64,000 nucleotides of DNA, from positions 434,001 to 498,000 of the forward strand of contig RSEE01000049.1 in the NCBI GenBank assembly GCA_003971905.1. The letters are read 5' to 3'. The notes beneath the pieces were generated by a model. That model saw nothing but the letters and a program-made list of their open reading frames with translations, did no database searches and was not told where the DNA came from. The translations under genes and the position numbers were made by a program. Shown here one piece after another: positions 10,226 to 22,063 of this stretch; the stretch's first letter is position 1, and each line of letters begins with the position of its first letter. This DNA is from Moniliella sp. 'wahieum' (lineage: Eukaryota; Basidiomycota; Moniliellomycetes; Moniliellales; Moniliellaceae).

Positions 10226-11689
10226 TTACCTCCTACCCGCACGGGCATTCTTACCTGGGCGGTTCTTCTTGTTCGAGGGAGCACGCACTCCTGCCGTTCC
10301 AGAGATGCGACGCTTCTTAGCCGGTCCTCCTGAACGCCTCCAAACGAAAAGTTTTCCGTAGACTCACGTGTGTTGGCTTTGGAGTGCTTCTTCTTGCCCC
10401 CGTAGCCGTATTTGGCGTCACGCGCTGAGCGGGGCATATGCTTCCCCCCGCGCCCCCGTCCGCGTCCAGCAGGACCACCGCGGGCCCCACGAGACGGTGC
10501 TTCGCCCTCCATGACATCAGCCAACTGGATATCAAACCCATCATCACCACCTCCGGAATGTTCTGCACAAAAGAGAGTAATGTCAGCGCCACCAATCTCG
10601 CATAGGCGATCCAAAGTAGCGAGAAATAAGAGATGGGGACGCACTGCGCTTCAAATCCTTGACCTTGTCGGCAAACTCTCGCTTTTGCTTTTGGCGCTCG
10701 AGCTGCTTTTCCACCTGTACCTTCTTGCCGAACTTCTTGAGCTCGCGCTGACGCTTAGCCTCTTCTGATGCCTTGATTCCGGCACGTTCATCAAGCATGC
10801 GCTGGCGAACGCGTTCCATGTGCTCATCTGACTTGACCATCTCGGCAAAGTAGTCTTTCGGACGAATAAAGGGCACGCCAGCCTGCATCAGGCGGCGACG
10901 ACCCTCCTCGGCGCCCGCAAGAGCCTGTCGATAAAAGACAAGTTCACGCTTCAGGTCATCCTCGAGAGAAGTGCCAACCTCCTCCGCTACATTCTCCGGC
11001 CATGACACATGCATCGTCTCGGTCCACGCCAAGGAGCGCCTTTCGCAGGAGCATTAAGCGCAATCGACTCAGTCAGAGCCTTAAGCGCAACCACATTGTT
11101 GATCCGTACTCGGTTGTGCTTGGTGGCCAAAACAGCAGGAGACACTTCCCCAGCAATTTGGTCCAGTTCCACGTCTTCCTCCTCATCGTCCCCCTCCTCT
11201 TCCTCCTCCTCTTCCTCCTCGTCGTCATCAGCTGAGAATCCGGATGGAACAAGGCCGCTGCGTAGGATGCTCTCGGCCAAAGTGTTCTTAGACTTTGGTT
11301 TATCCTCACCATCGCCTTCATCTTCGTCCTCGTCCGTGTTCTCGCCCTCGGCCACATCCTCGTCCTCTTCGCCCTCCTCAGAATCGTCCTCATCACCCTC
11401 GTCTTCGGAGTCATCGTCGTCATCCATAGGGAGTTCGACACCTTGCCTCTTGAGGGCGGCCATTAAGTTCTGCATGCCCTCTTCATCAATGTCCTCGTCC
11501 GAGTTGTCGTCTTCCTCTTCGTCCGAGTCATCGTCTTCCTCCTCGTCCGAGCCGTCTGAATCCACCGACGCCGGCTCCGGCCGGTGCCGCTTTCTTTTGG
11601 GCCTTCCCAATCTTCTTAGCCGGATTAGAAGTAGGTGCTGGCTTGCTGGGCGCAGCAGCGCGTGCGGCAGGAGCAGATTTGCGGCCCAT
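10226..11689 (-). CDS. EBP2: rRNA-processing protein EBP2
   Basis: Nucleolar factor needed for 27S-A pre-rRNA processing and 60S assembly. The start ATG at 11689 gives MGRKSAPAARAAAP, an Ala/Lys/Pro-rich leader, then a long Asp/Glu/Ser acidic region (about 11560-11170) typical of nucleolar proteins. The EBP2 core follows: SWPENV, DDLKRELVFYRQALAG, VPFIRPKDYFAEMVKSDEHM and FGKKVQVEKQLERQKQKRE. One intron lies near 10557-10637 (GTGCGT...CTGAC...TGTGCAG). The C-terminus carries RGxRGG-like basic repeats, KYGYGGKKKHSKANT and the terminal RPGKNARAGRR before TAA at 10228-10226. Frame breaks occur near 11595, 11035 and 10340. The conserved core itself is uninterrupted. Confidence 0.92.
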
Positions 11690-12751
11690 GATCAGCGCTT
11701 GTATCGAAATGACCTGGTGTTGGAGGTCGACGTGCGGAGCACAGGCGAAATAAGCAGGCGGACAGGAAAAGCAAAAAAATAAGAGAGCGGAATGCCGAGC
11801 CCACACCTTTCCGCCAACACCGCGATTCCGCCGATAGGTAAAATGGGATGGGTAGATAATTAGCTGGGGAACACTAGGAAACCCCTACTGGCCGGTGAGA
11901 CCCTGAAGCCGGAGGTCGCTTGACCCCTGCCGGCCAGCCGCAGAGGCTATAAGCCCTAACCACTAACCGCTTATCAGAACCAGCACGGCACCCGTGTTAA
12001 ATGTTGCGAAGACATACCTTCTTCGACATCAGTACAAAACGTCGGACGTCGAGCTCAGCGTCTACACCAGCAGACGGCAATTACGGGGAAACATTCAGTG
12101 TACCATTATCGATTATCTTCCAACGAGGTAGCGCGAGCGTAGATACGAAGAATGAAGAACGTGCTGGTATATAGTCATCAAGTGATCGAGCGCTGAGCCA
12201 TCTCCAATGAGGCACTTCTCTTACTAGTAAAACCCTCTGTAAATTTTCTTCCTTCCAGAGCTCAAACATCTTACTGACCGTCTTGGGGGTATGGTATCCA
12301 CACGTCGCCACAACCAAGGGGAGGGGTGTTGGCTTTTGAGTGTACCCCTGGTACTTGACGATCTTGTAGAGCGCTCCGCTGGCTCTCAGAGGGCGTGTGG
12401 TACAGTAAACTATTTTGGAACTATTATAGAACACAGAGACAACACACGGATGAAGAAAGCTCGTCAAGTAATTCAAATGGTGACGAGTCGTATATACATC
12501 AACGAGAGAGTGAGAAGGGAAAACAAGTAACGGTGGTTTCCATTCAAAGCCATCAACAGCTGTATCCGCATGATAACCACGGGCGCAAGGTCTATCAGAT
12601 AGGGCTGACGAAGACGAGCCGTGGCGGGTGGGTGTGCCCGATGAATGAAACCACACAGGGGAGTGAGAGAAGAGGGAGGGGATCGGCGATACTGTTCAAT
12701 CGAAGGCCGGAAGCGGGGGTAGGGCGCTCTGACAGAGTTGCGAATGCGTGT
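11690..12751. other. Intergenic region between EBP2 and POT transporter
   Basis: Contains the EBP2 promoter and the 3' flank of the transporter gene. A minus-strand open frame of 191 codons (12656-12081) has no recognisable motif and is not called. A weak tRNA-like segment near 11880-11990 on the minus strand was considered and rejected. Confidence 0.4.
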
Positions 12752-15151
12752 CTAGGTCGTGTGGTGTGCGGCGTTCTTACGGTCGTGGTGAAGCTCATCC
12801 TCCAACCGTTCTGCTTCGCGATCCAGGTTGTTGAGGTGCTCCTCTTGACGGTCCAGGTTGTAGAACACTGTATATAGCAAAAGCGAATTAAAAGTAGTTA
12901 GTTTCCTGTTGGTCCGGCCTCGATAGAAATGACGTAAATACGCAAAAGATGAACACAATGCCTGCTCCAGACGAAAGACCGGCGACGATGGCATAGTTCT
13001 CCACCAACTTGGGGTCTTCACTGATGGGAGTAAACGCCTCGCCAATTGCCGAGCTGATGGCCGAGGTGAAGAGTTGGATGCCCATCACGAAAGACTTCAT
13101 TTTCTTGGGCGCCTTCGAATATGCGTACTCGAGTGCAGGGACGTTAACAAAGAGCTCCGAGGTGGCAATGAGAATGTAGGCGCCGGATTGTTGCCAGACG
13201 GTAATGGGTACCTTGGTGTCGCACGTGGCAGCGTAGTTACCACACGGCGACTTCTTATAAATGAAGGCTGGGTAACAGCTGCGTACACCATGGCCAGCGC
13301 CGCAACCTGGTACCCGACGGCCATACGCTGCAGTGCCGACACCCGCCATCCACGGCGCCGTAGCATGGGGTAGACAACAAAGTCAAGAATGGGGACAAGG
13401 ATGATGATGGCTGCGATTTGTTGGCGGGAATAGAGTTAGAAAACAAACGAGGGCTTCCTTCAAAGGGGCGGGAGGAAACGTACCAATTGGGTCTAGGTTT
13501 GAATAATACTGTTAGGAACACCGTTCAGCTGCATGGTGGCGGCTTGAGAAAGAAGATTGGACGTCATTTGGTTGTACGCCAACTGGTAGATAGGCAAAAG
13601 ACAGAACACTTGGCACGCTTTAAACGTCCGGCGCACCTCCATTACCCACACATCATCGAATGCCATCCACTTGGGCCGCGTTTCCGGCGCATAACGACTG
13701 GGAAGAGCGTAGTCCCAAAAGTCGTCGGCTTTCATTTGCTTGCACATCTTGATTGGGTTCCAACTCAGGCAAGGCTTCGTGCAGTACCACAGGATACGGA
13801 AAGCAGACGGCATGAGGGATCCTGAGGGGGGCGTCTTGATGTAGTGGTTGCGCCAACAGTAAAGGATTGGTGCACAAATCAGCAGCAAAATGGTTGGAAG
13901 AGTGTACTCGAGCCAAAACCCAACGTACTCTGTAATTCAGAATGATTATTAGCGCCTGACTGCTCATCATCAACCGTAACAAGAGGATTGCCTCCAGGGA
14001 GACGTACTTTCAGAGTAGGCCATGCCAATTTGGCCACCAAGAGCGCCAATGTTAATGAACAGGTAGCTTTGTACAAGGTGTGAAGTCAGCAGCAGGTCGT
14101 ACTTTTCAGAGAATGATCACGTACAAGACCATGAAGAGACGCGTCAGAGTCAAGTTCGGGTCAATGATCACTTTCTCCCCGGACTGCTCCAACGTGGTGG
14201 TGTACATCTTGGTTGCTGACACCTGCTCGGCGATGAGGGGGCTCACCTGGTAGTAGGAACACCAGTCAGTATCACGTGTTATGGTAACACATCGTTCGAG
14301 AGGGACGAGAGGCCACGTACCGAAGACTTGAACCAGCCAGTGCCTACCAAAGATGATGATGGCAATAATGAGGCAGGCATATGCACCGTTGGCGTTATCC
14401 ATGACTGGGGGGAGGGCACTGACTGTCATGCGGAATGCACGCAATGTGTTTTGTCATGTCAGAAGGGCATATCGAGATGGGGATGGACGTACTAATGAGA
14501 ATAATGTGGCCTATCGTGGCGATGACCAAGGCAATGCCAATGGTCTTGAAGCGGCCCCAGTACGAGTCAGCCAGGTAGGCTCCAAGAAGTGGCATGCAGT
14601 AAACCCAGAACGAGTTAAATGTTGTGATGCCGAAAGCGGCACGTTGACCCTTGCCAAGGGCACCTGTCACGCCGTTCGAAGCTCGATTGGCACCGGTGCG
14701 GCCTCCTTGGCTGTATGCCGGACGGGGTTGTTGGATAAAATTGGTGAAGGCGTTGATCACACCGTAGTACGAGAAGCGTTCGGCCAGCTCACATACCGCC
14801 ACACAAATGCACGCCAGGGTACAGGGGCGGGGAGACGACGCAAAGTTTTGAGCTCGTCAATTGTGGGAACCGGGTGAGATTCGGCAGGATCGTAGCGATG
14901 GCATCTTTGCCTTGAAACTCCTCAAAGACATTAGCGTCGATTCATCTAGCTTCTTCTCGTCAATGTGGTCATTGCTTGAACCGTGGTTTCGAGAGCATGC
15001 TCCTCTTTGGACAACACAGCGACACCGTTGTTGGTACCCACTGGTTGGGGTGCTAGTATAGAGTGGGGAAACGAGGTCAGAAAAGGTGCATGAATACAAA
15101 TGGCCATGCTTTTATATGCAGAAAGGGAGGTAAGGACGTACGGGAAGCCAT
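12752..15151 (-). CDS. POT/PTR2 family proton-coupled peptide transporter
   Basis: Plasma-membrane importer of di- and tripeptides driven by protons, with 12 predicted membrane helices in the family. Exon 1 is tiny: ATG at 15151 encodes MAS before a GTACGT donor. Exon 2 holds a hydrophilic N-terminus, then the fungal PTR2 signature PTIDELKTLRRLPAPVPW and ELAERFSYYGVINAF. The second signature, LGAYLADSYWGRFKTIG, lies near 14560. The third, SYLFINIGALGGQIGMAYSE (FYxxINxGSL-type), lies near 14060-14000. Later exons contain further hydrophobic segments. The C-terminus reads VFYNLDRQEEHLNNL and ends at the stop at 12754-12752. Several short introns are visible, for example after MAYSE and one ending CTATATACAG near 12870. 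Frame errors occur near 14985, 14890 and 14780. The gene is probably regulated by nitrogen source, but nothing in the sequence shows it. Confidence 0.88.
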
Positions 15152-18100
15152 AGTGATAACGATCGAAGAATGTGCACGGATCGAAGGGACGGGGATCAAG
15201 CCCAACGCAGAGCCTTCAGCGATGAAGTGTGGGGATGAGGGGGTCGGCTGAAATTATGGGGTTGTAGTTTTACCAGCAGGTGGTAAGAAAACTACAGCGG
15301 CAAGGGGAGGGTCCAAGGATGAAAAAGAGAATCCACGGAGGGTATGCGTCGCTTATATATGCATCGCTGATGTGTGCAAATGCGATCAGACTCCCATATA
15401 CTTGGGGAAAACCCATGATACAGAAGAGACTCAGGTCAGGCGCTAGAGACAGCCACAGCCGTAGACCGCGCTCCCTCTACCGCAAAAGCCCAGCCCCAGC
15501 ACCTGAGGCAGTGTGTGGGCAGACAAAGGACAGGATTCTACGTATCCAGTGGTAATGCATAATGGCGGAGCCACAGCAGCTAGCTAGCTTATCTTGGCCC
15601 CGACGGTTCTTGCTATATAATACGGACGCCAACACTGCCCCCCTATGGCGGGAAGCAAATCGAGGCTTAAGCCCCCCCCGCAATGTCAATACAGGTACAG
15701 GGCCAAGCTTGGCAACGGCTGACACTGGCGCCAAGCCGCGCGAAATTTCGACGCAACACTGCACTAGTGCTGGGTGGCGGCATTTTTGCGTCGACGGATG
15801 GCAGTGTTATACCGTGGCCTTGGCCTCAGGCGCTCTTGGCACACACCGCCGCCTTGCCTATCTCTCACAGCTGCGTATCTATATCAACTAAAAGCCTCTC
15901 GTGGAAGGTGGCACCTGATGGTGCCTGCCGTTCCTGCATTGGGTGTCCCTGGATAACATGGATGACAACATGTGGCCTCTGAGAGATCTGGAGGAAGAAG
16001 CGCCGGACGCACTGTGGCATGCACAGAAGATAAGCACTCCCCCAGACATTCGGCGAAGGTGACACCGTTGGCAACGAATAATCGTTGAGGTCATTAATCA
16101 TTAACGGCATGCCTTCGTATATTCCAGCCTCTTGCAGTGGAAGCTGTAACAAAAGGACACACAAATCGTTAATTGTTATGACACCGCTGCGGCTCAGCGC
16201 TCAGACTGAACACGGAACGTACTGAACGAAGGCGCACTAATCTTTCGACGTATAAAGCTCCACAAAAGATTGGCCGACGAAAGAGATAATAAAGATGTGT
16301 ATAGAGACGAGATGAGAGCCGGCGCTGACCTATATGCTTTTGTTACGGCGTTTTGTATGAATTAGAAACGACGATGTAATAGATATTCCCTATGCCTTTT
16401 CCTTTATATTCTCCCCTCCTACCTACTGACCGCAGGCTGATTAAAGTGGTGCCTTGTGCTGATTAAAGTGGTGCCTTGTGCCGCCACTTTAAGAGGGCTG
16501 CTGAAACTTGAATGGCTGTAAACGCAGCATGTGAGCGCTTAGTAGTTACTACGCCGACATGAACCGCGTTTTTGTGATGCATGTGATGAGAGCGCCTGAG
16601 CCCTTCTGCCAGAGGTTTGAAGCTTGAAGCCTCAGGCCCTGATGGCTGAACTGATGTGCTTAGAGAGTCAGGCCTCAGGAGCTAATCAACCTGATTGCTC
16701 AGCTGAGCGGCTGAGCGGACAGACTGACTGGACATGGTATGGGACAAGGATGGTCGAGATGGCATCTTCTGTGGCCCACTGCAGAGGCTAGCCCCGCAAA
16801 ACGTATCATTCATCATACATCATCGACATTCATGATATTCATGCATCATGTTATGTCGGTGAATATTGAACGAGACTATGTATCTCCGCACGGCGGCACC
16901 GCCGCACTGACAGTGACTACTAGTGAGTTCTCACTTCTGAGATCTGAGAGAGAGAAACGCTGAGACCTGTGACATTGGGGATTAATTGATGCTACGATGG
17001 ACCACAGATTGATGGATCGAATTGATCATCGATGATTGTTCATGACATGTACGCGCCCCCCTACTGTACGGGATCTCGGAAGTGCGCCTTAGTGCGCCCC
17101 CTGCTGGAAGGCTTTCGCGGGCCGTTTTTTGTTTTTAAATCGGGTCGCTATAGTTCTGTTTGGGGTCTCTGCGCAGTGCATCGTATGCATACCGATACTA
17201 CAAGTACACAGAAGGTGTAAGAAGAGAGGGGAGGCGCCATTAGTTCCAGTCACTAGTTACTAGGCACACAGTTATACGGTCCCAAAACCTGTTTCGACTT
17301 CCCGGCGTGGCGCGCGCAGACCGAAACCATGCGTTTGCCAAGTCTGATCAATTGCCATCATGCTCCTCCATACACCATGCTTCTTCAAGCTTCAAGCTTC
17401 AATAGACAGGGTGGACAGGATGTTGTGAGATTTAGTGAGAACCGCAATCGTTGTATTCACATGCTGATGATCATCACTCTGTTGACTGAAATAGCAGAGG
17501 GCACTGGAAAAGGTCATATCGATCTGTGTACAGTTCAACGCTTATATAGTTTGTGTTGTGTATGTAGGATTCGCATCCAATCTCCGGTCTTGAGGTGTTT
17601 GCAAATACTACCCACACAGTGTATGTCATCCGGGCCTATAGGCCGAGGGGGTCTCCCAATCATCGCCCCATCCACGCCATATCCATGGGGCTGGTGCGAG
17701 CCGCATGCCTTATGGAACGGCGTAGCGCAAGAGAACCAGCGAAAACTCGCTAGAAACGTGCGGTATGAAGTACCGACGCTCGCTTCCCTCTTCCACGGAT
17801 GTGTCAAAGCAGCCCTGACCCCTTCCCCGGGCGGGTAGCCCTCCGCCGTAATGACCAGGGACACAAAAAGGCGACTGATGATGTGCTCACTTGAGGTCAT
17901 TTTTGCCTTGCCCCGTGTCGACAAAAACGTCCATCTCCTTATTCCTGCACAGCTCGTATACCGGGGTGGTGGGGGCGTGTTGGTGACGGACGCGGCGCCT
18001 CTCGGCGTCACGCGTCTTGTTCCCGAAGGAAGTCCAAGACATATTAGGTTGTACGATGTCATCAAGGTACTTTTGAAGGCAATGATGCTGTCATCTTGAT

Positions 18101-19264
18101 GCCTGTTCGGTTGGTGGTGGTCGTAGTGCCTGGGGCGCTTCAATTTGGCGAAGGGGCCTCAACAAAGACGGGGCTTGCCCCCCCCCCCATTGGCATATAC
18201 AGCTTGGCTGTGATCTCGTTCCCAATTCCAATCTCTTGTTCGCCCCAAGCGTCTCCCTCCTTTCCTCTTCCTTCGCTTCGCACATTGTCATCTGCTCTTG
18301 CTTTCTCCCCACGAACGATGCTACAACCCTTGGCCTAGTCTCCACTCTGGTCTCCCTCGCCTTAGCCGCGCCTGTGACACCGCTCAATCCAAAAACGAAA
18401 GGTACTGTTGTGCCCTCGATGCCCGCACCCATTCTTAAAGGGGTACCGTCCGGACGAATGGGGCCTCTGCCCCTCACCCCCCTTCCCATTCTGCTTTCGG
18501 CTGCTCCCATTATTTGCGGTTGGTCCGTGGCGCATGCTTACCCTTGTGACGGTTCAGCTAATCGGCTCTCCTTATTTCTTTCCCTCTGTCACCCGAACGA
18601 CTTTTTATATTCGGCTTCCTGCCCCGGTTCGACTATCGTCAGGGAAATATTGCTTCCCGTGTTCCCACTTCGTCTTGACTCCCGTCGGTGCTTCTCTCTA
18701 CCACAAGCCCCGAAAATGTATCATCAATCATCCGATTACTCCGAAACCCAGTGGCATTTTCAAGGCATCTGGTGATTCTCTTCATTTTAGCCGCTATTCC
18801 TGGCTTCGTGCCTGTCCCCACCTTGAATTCTATCAAAACATCGGGAACCATTCTCACTTTCAGGTTCATGAAGGGCGCGCCTCCCTTTCCTCTGCAATGG
18901 GGAGACAATACCAGAGAATGGCCAGTGGAAGTCGACAAGCTCTGCCCACGCTGCTGTATACAACGCTGGCTCTGCATGACCCCTCTGAGAGAGAGTCCCA
19001 TATTTCCTGTGAAACCGATCCTGCCTCATGAAACTTGAGGCCTGAAAAGCAGGAGATATCCGCGTTCTAAGGGTGGGTTTTAGATCGTCAACAGGGGCCA
19101 GTATAGTACACCGATTATCCAGGAGGGCGGACAACAGTAGATGAAATAATTGCGCCCCTGCATAAAATCGTCCTTCGCGATGATCGCGCAGAAACCAGGA
19201 TCGGCTCCTGTGGTATGTGGCGCACACGGCAGACAATGAGTAGAGGCAGGAGTGGAGTTGAATA
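15152..19264. other. Gene-poor 4.1-kb region with short repeats
   Basis: No gene is firmly supported. Features: TATA-like words near 15355 and 15611; a 22-bp direct repeat CTGATTAAAGTGGTGCCTTG(TG) at 16437-16458 and 16459-16480, followed by its inverted core CCACTTTAAG near 16484; clusters of CATCATGCAT words near 16800-16850; and two AAGCTTC heptamers at 17387-17400. Scattered open frames of 100-200 codons (for example 18143-17535 minus and 18408-19031 plus) overlap one another and show no domain. A minus-strand segment near 18055-17890 reads as plausible protein up to a GTGAGC donor and could be part of an unrecognised gene. Confidence 0.5.
16437..16480. repeat. 22-bp tandem direct repeat with nearby inverted core
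   Basis: Two perfect adjacent copies of a 22-bp unit that begins CTGATTAAAGTGG. The reverse complement of the unit's core (CTTAAAGTGG read as CCACTTTAAG) follows a few bases later, so the single strand could fold into a hairpin. Function unknown. Confidence 0.8.
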
Positions 19265-20906
19265 TTAGTACAGGATCTGAGACACTGCAGTCCCAGTTTC
19301 CGCCAACGACGATCCCCGAACAAAATGTGGTTGATCCGAGGAAATGGTACCCAGCAGGCGTGTGCCGTTATACGGGTGGGTAATCTCCATTTTCTTATCA
19401 GGGCGTATACGCAGGGAGAAGAGTTCAATCTGCCACGTCTGAACCGTAAAATCGCCAACGAAAGAGGGGTGGTGGGTGAGAGAGAGCCGCCCGCGATGAC
19501 AAGCAATGTGCGAATGAAGCTCCACTACCCCGCGGGAACGGAGTCGAGGTACGTGATTGAAACGGCACCGATTTCACTCGAGACATGCACATAGAGAGCA
19601 GGGTCACTCCGGGGCGGGTAGACTTGGACCACCAACATATTGATTGCCGCATTTATGTTGCCAGATAAGGTGCGCAGGTCCACGTCCCCCCCGAATCAGG
19701 CGAAGAATTACTCCCCAAGGGGAAAAGCTCGACATCAATCGTGCCCGAGACGGAGTAAATCGAAATTTGGCGGGTCTGGGCAATACGGCAATTGAAGCTG
19801 CCATAGTATGCGAGGGCATGGACCAAATCCGAGACGACAGCGGCGAGGCGGATGTGTCCTATTCGGCTCCGCAGGGCGATTTCAGCGCCATCATCAGAGG
19901 TGGTGAGGTCGTCCAAGCTAGAAATATCGCCACTGTCGGTGACGAGAGAGATGTTGCTTGTTGTGCCGACAAGTCCATCCATCTCGATTGCCCCACTGGT
20001 CGTTTCAAGAACAAGTGAGTGCAACGGCGCATGCCAAGGCGTTCGTGGCGCACGGCGCAAGTCCATCTCAATAACCATTGCTCTCGATGACACATCTAGC
20101 GCCACCGAGCGAAACAAGGGTACAGACAGATTTGCCTTTACCTGCACCCCAGCCCCTGCGTTGTCCGAAGAACCAAAGGTCCAGCCCTGGTGAGTGCACT
20201 GGGTCCCATCGCCAACCCTGATACACCCGGATTCAACCTCAGCCAGTGTCACTCGCCGCACTTCTTGTGGGGTGGCCGCAGATATGGTCACATTAAGATG
20301 GACCATTGCCGGGGCCAAGGGTAAGGGAGCCTCAATTACCAAAACTGGGTCAATACGCTCAATGGGAATGGGGTGGGAGGGGAGATCTTGCATGATTCGG
20401 GCCCTATAATCCATCCGAGGACCAGGCTGACCAATTCCGAAAGCAGGATCCGGCTCCGGTTGAATGAGGATGTTTCCTCCATGAGAGCCATAGGAATGAA
20501 GGAAGACACCAAGAGGTTGCACAGAATTAGGTTTGGAGTGCTCTTGGAGTCGGACGAGGGGCAAGGCGAGCTCGAGATGTGTGGTATAAAAAGCCGATCC
20601 GGCGCTTTGACGCGCAGCGGGGAGAGGAATTACTCGGCGTAGGATCGTACCGTTGGGAAGATAGGGTTGAGGGGACGGTTCCATTTGCGACGTCAAGAAC
20701 AAGAAAAGGGCGCCGCCAAGAACAAGGTAGAGCACGAGGTGGGCGAGTAGGCGCAGTTTCTTTCGCTTCCGGCGGAATCCATTGGGGCGGGCACTTTCTC
20801 CATCTACGATCGTATCGTACGAAGGTGGGAGCGCATCGGGGTCATAGAGATGCGTGTGCTCGTCGGCCTGCTCGAGTGGTGAGATATGTGGAGGGAGGCC
20901 GGCCAT
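19265..20906 (-). CDS. Single-pass membrane protein with adhesin-like repeat ectodomain (DUF7330-like)
   Basis: The start ATG at 20906 gives MAGLPPHISPLEQADEHTHL. A short cytoplasmic tail contains PPSYDTI, a PPxY motif of the kind recognised by Rsp5/Nedd4 ubiquitin ligases. A basic stretch (FRRKRKKLR) and one membrane helix (LVLYLVLGGALFLFL) follow, so it is probably type II. The large outer part contains beta-rich repeats such as SGAIEMDGLVG, SGDISSLDDL, SGTIDVELFPLG and SGNINAAINML. This is the pattern of adhesin-like/DUF4097-type beta-solenoids found in basidiomycete DUF7330 proteins. It ends at SQILY and the stop at 19267-19265. A C7 run at 19686-19692 causes one frame break; coding clearly continues beyond it. 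An upstream in-frame ATG at 21212 would add a low-complexity leader and is less likely. The biological role is unknown. Confidence 0.7.
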
Positions 20907-21707
20907 AAAGGAGCAGCGCGAGAAGCCTGGATGGGAGAAGAGATGGGGGCAGGAGCCGAATAAGAGCCAGCGGCAGAGGCAGAAGCAGGGGCAGAAGCAG
21001 GAGCAGAAGCAGGAGCAGCCGTGGACGCAGACGGTGGCGTTGCGTGGGGGCTGGAATGATAGGTAAACGGGGTGGGAGGGTGCGTGCGCGATGGCGTATA
21101 GGAGAGGGTAGACGGGGGATGCGGTGGGGGCGAGTGCGGCGAGGGCGGAAGCGGTGGGTCTGCTGTGGGGAGTGCTGCCGGGAGGATTGTGGCAAAGGAG
21201 GTTTGCGGTCAATGATGGCCATGGTGGTGTGGGAGGGAGCGTGTGGGCTGCGAAAGGCTGCGAAGCAACACGCAGATGCTAATCGCCGCGCTAATCGGCC
21301 CAACTGAATGCACGAACCCATGCCAACCTTCAATTTCAATTCTGATATCGCTTGCCATACTTCGCTTCTCAAAGCCATTTGGGATGGCCACATGGCCAAA
21401 CTCTCTTGCTCCAGAGACACTCATATGGCTCAGCCACTTCAGTATTCCTGCATCATGCATCATGCTCGCCCAGAAAAGTTCCGACTTTTCCCTTTCGGAT
21501 CTGCAATACAACTATGCCTCCGGCGCGAGAGGACGAGGAGGGCGAGAAGACAAGGAAAGGGGACGGGGGGGGGCGTGAATTACTGCGTTACAAAATACTA
21601 TATCAACGAGGTCGCACGCGCACAGGGCTGACAATCATCCTTCTAAGTAGATGCATCCTCACCGGCGATGACTGGCATTCCCACCCTTCCACATTTTTGA
21701 GAGGGAA
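20907..21707. other. Upstream flank of the adhesin-like gene
   Basis: No gene supported. The first 300 bases are purine-rich on the plus strand, with AGCAGGGGCAG-type repeats near 20960-21020. A GCATCATGCATCATGC cluster lies at 21449-21465. The region ends at the target site of the LTR element. Confidence 0.4.
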
Positions 21708-21712
21708 ACAAG
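21708..21712. repeat. 5-bp target site duplication, left copy (ACAAG)
   Basis: ACAAG directly abuts the TG end of the left long terminal repeat. The same five bases abut the CA end of the right repeat at 26313-26317. A 5-bp duplication is typical of LTR retrotransposon integrases. Confidence 0.85.
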
Positions 21713-22063
21713 TGCTAGAGTGCGACTTGGGAGCACTCGCGATCCTATGGATCAGCTGCAAAGCAGCCTTCAGACAAGGCGTGAAGGCAAAGTGGTGAGC
21801 CACAAGTCTTCAAGCAACGTCTCATTGTGAGGAGCAACAGGTCAAGAAAGGAAGCAGAGGCGTACCTTCAGACAAGGCGTGAAGGCAAAGTGGTGAGCCA
21901 CAAGTCTTCAAGCAACGTCTGAAGGGAAGGAGAAAGGAGAGAGAAGGGAGATGGAGCGAGCAGGGCGTGCGCGGCCTGCGAGCGGAACGCTTCCGCTCGG
22001 CTAGGCGAGCGTCACCGATCCATTGAGGGCCGCGCAGGAGAACCCTAGCAGTACCCTCTAACA
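21713..22063 (-). repeat. Long terminal repeat, left copy (3' LTR)
   Basis: 351 bp, TG...CA ends. It contains an internal 56-bp direct repeat (21767-21822 and 21865-21920) and a GC-rich end with a short inverted repeat (GAGCGGAACGCTTCCGCTCG near 21978). Matches the right copy except for one GA dinucleotide in a GA-rich tract. Confidence 0.9.

Noticed and set aside
9820-10644. A 274-codon minus-strand frame.
   Set aside because: Its upper part is one exon and intron of EBP2 read through; the lower part lies past the EBP2 stop in another frame and has no motifs.
11880-11995. tRNA-like minus-strand segment with GTTAGTGGTTAGGGC and GGGGTCAAGC, resembling A and B boxes.
   Set aside because: The B box does not match GGTTCRANNCC and I could not fold an acceptor and T stem. 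It may be a decayed tRNA or SINE relic, but support is too weak.
12081-12656. 191-codon minus-strand frame.
   Set aside because: No recognisable motif, downstream of the POT transporter stop, and amino-acid composition looks random.
18688-19038. Plus-strand frame with HLVILFILAAIPGFVPV, resembling the first helix of VanZ-like proteins.
   Set aside because: The expected DK..HF motif after the helix is absent in all three frames and no exon structure could be built.
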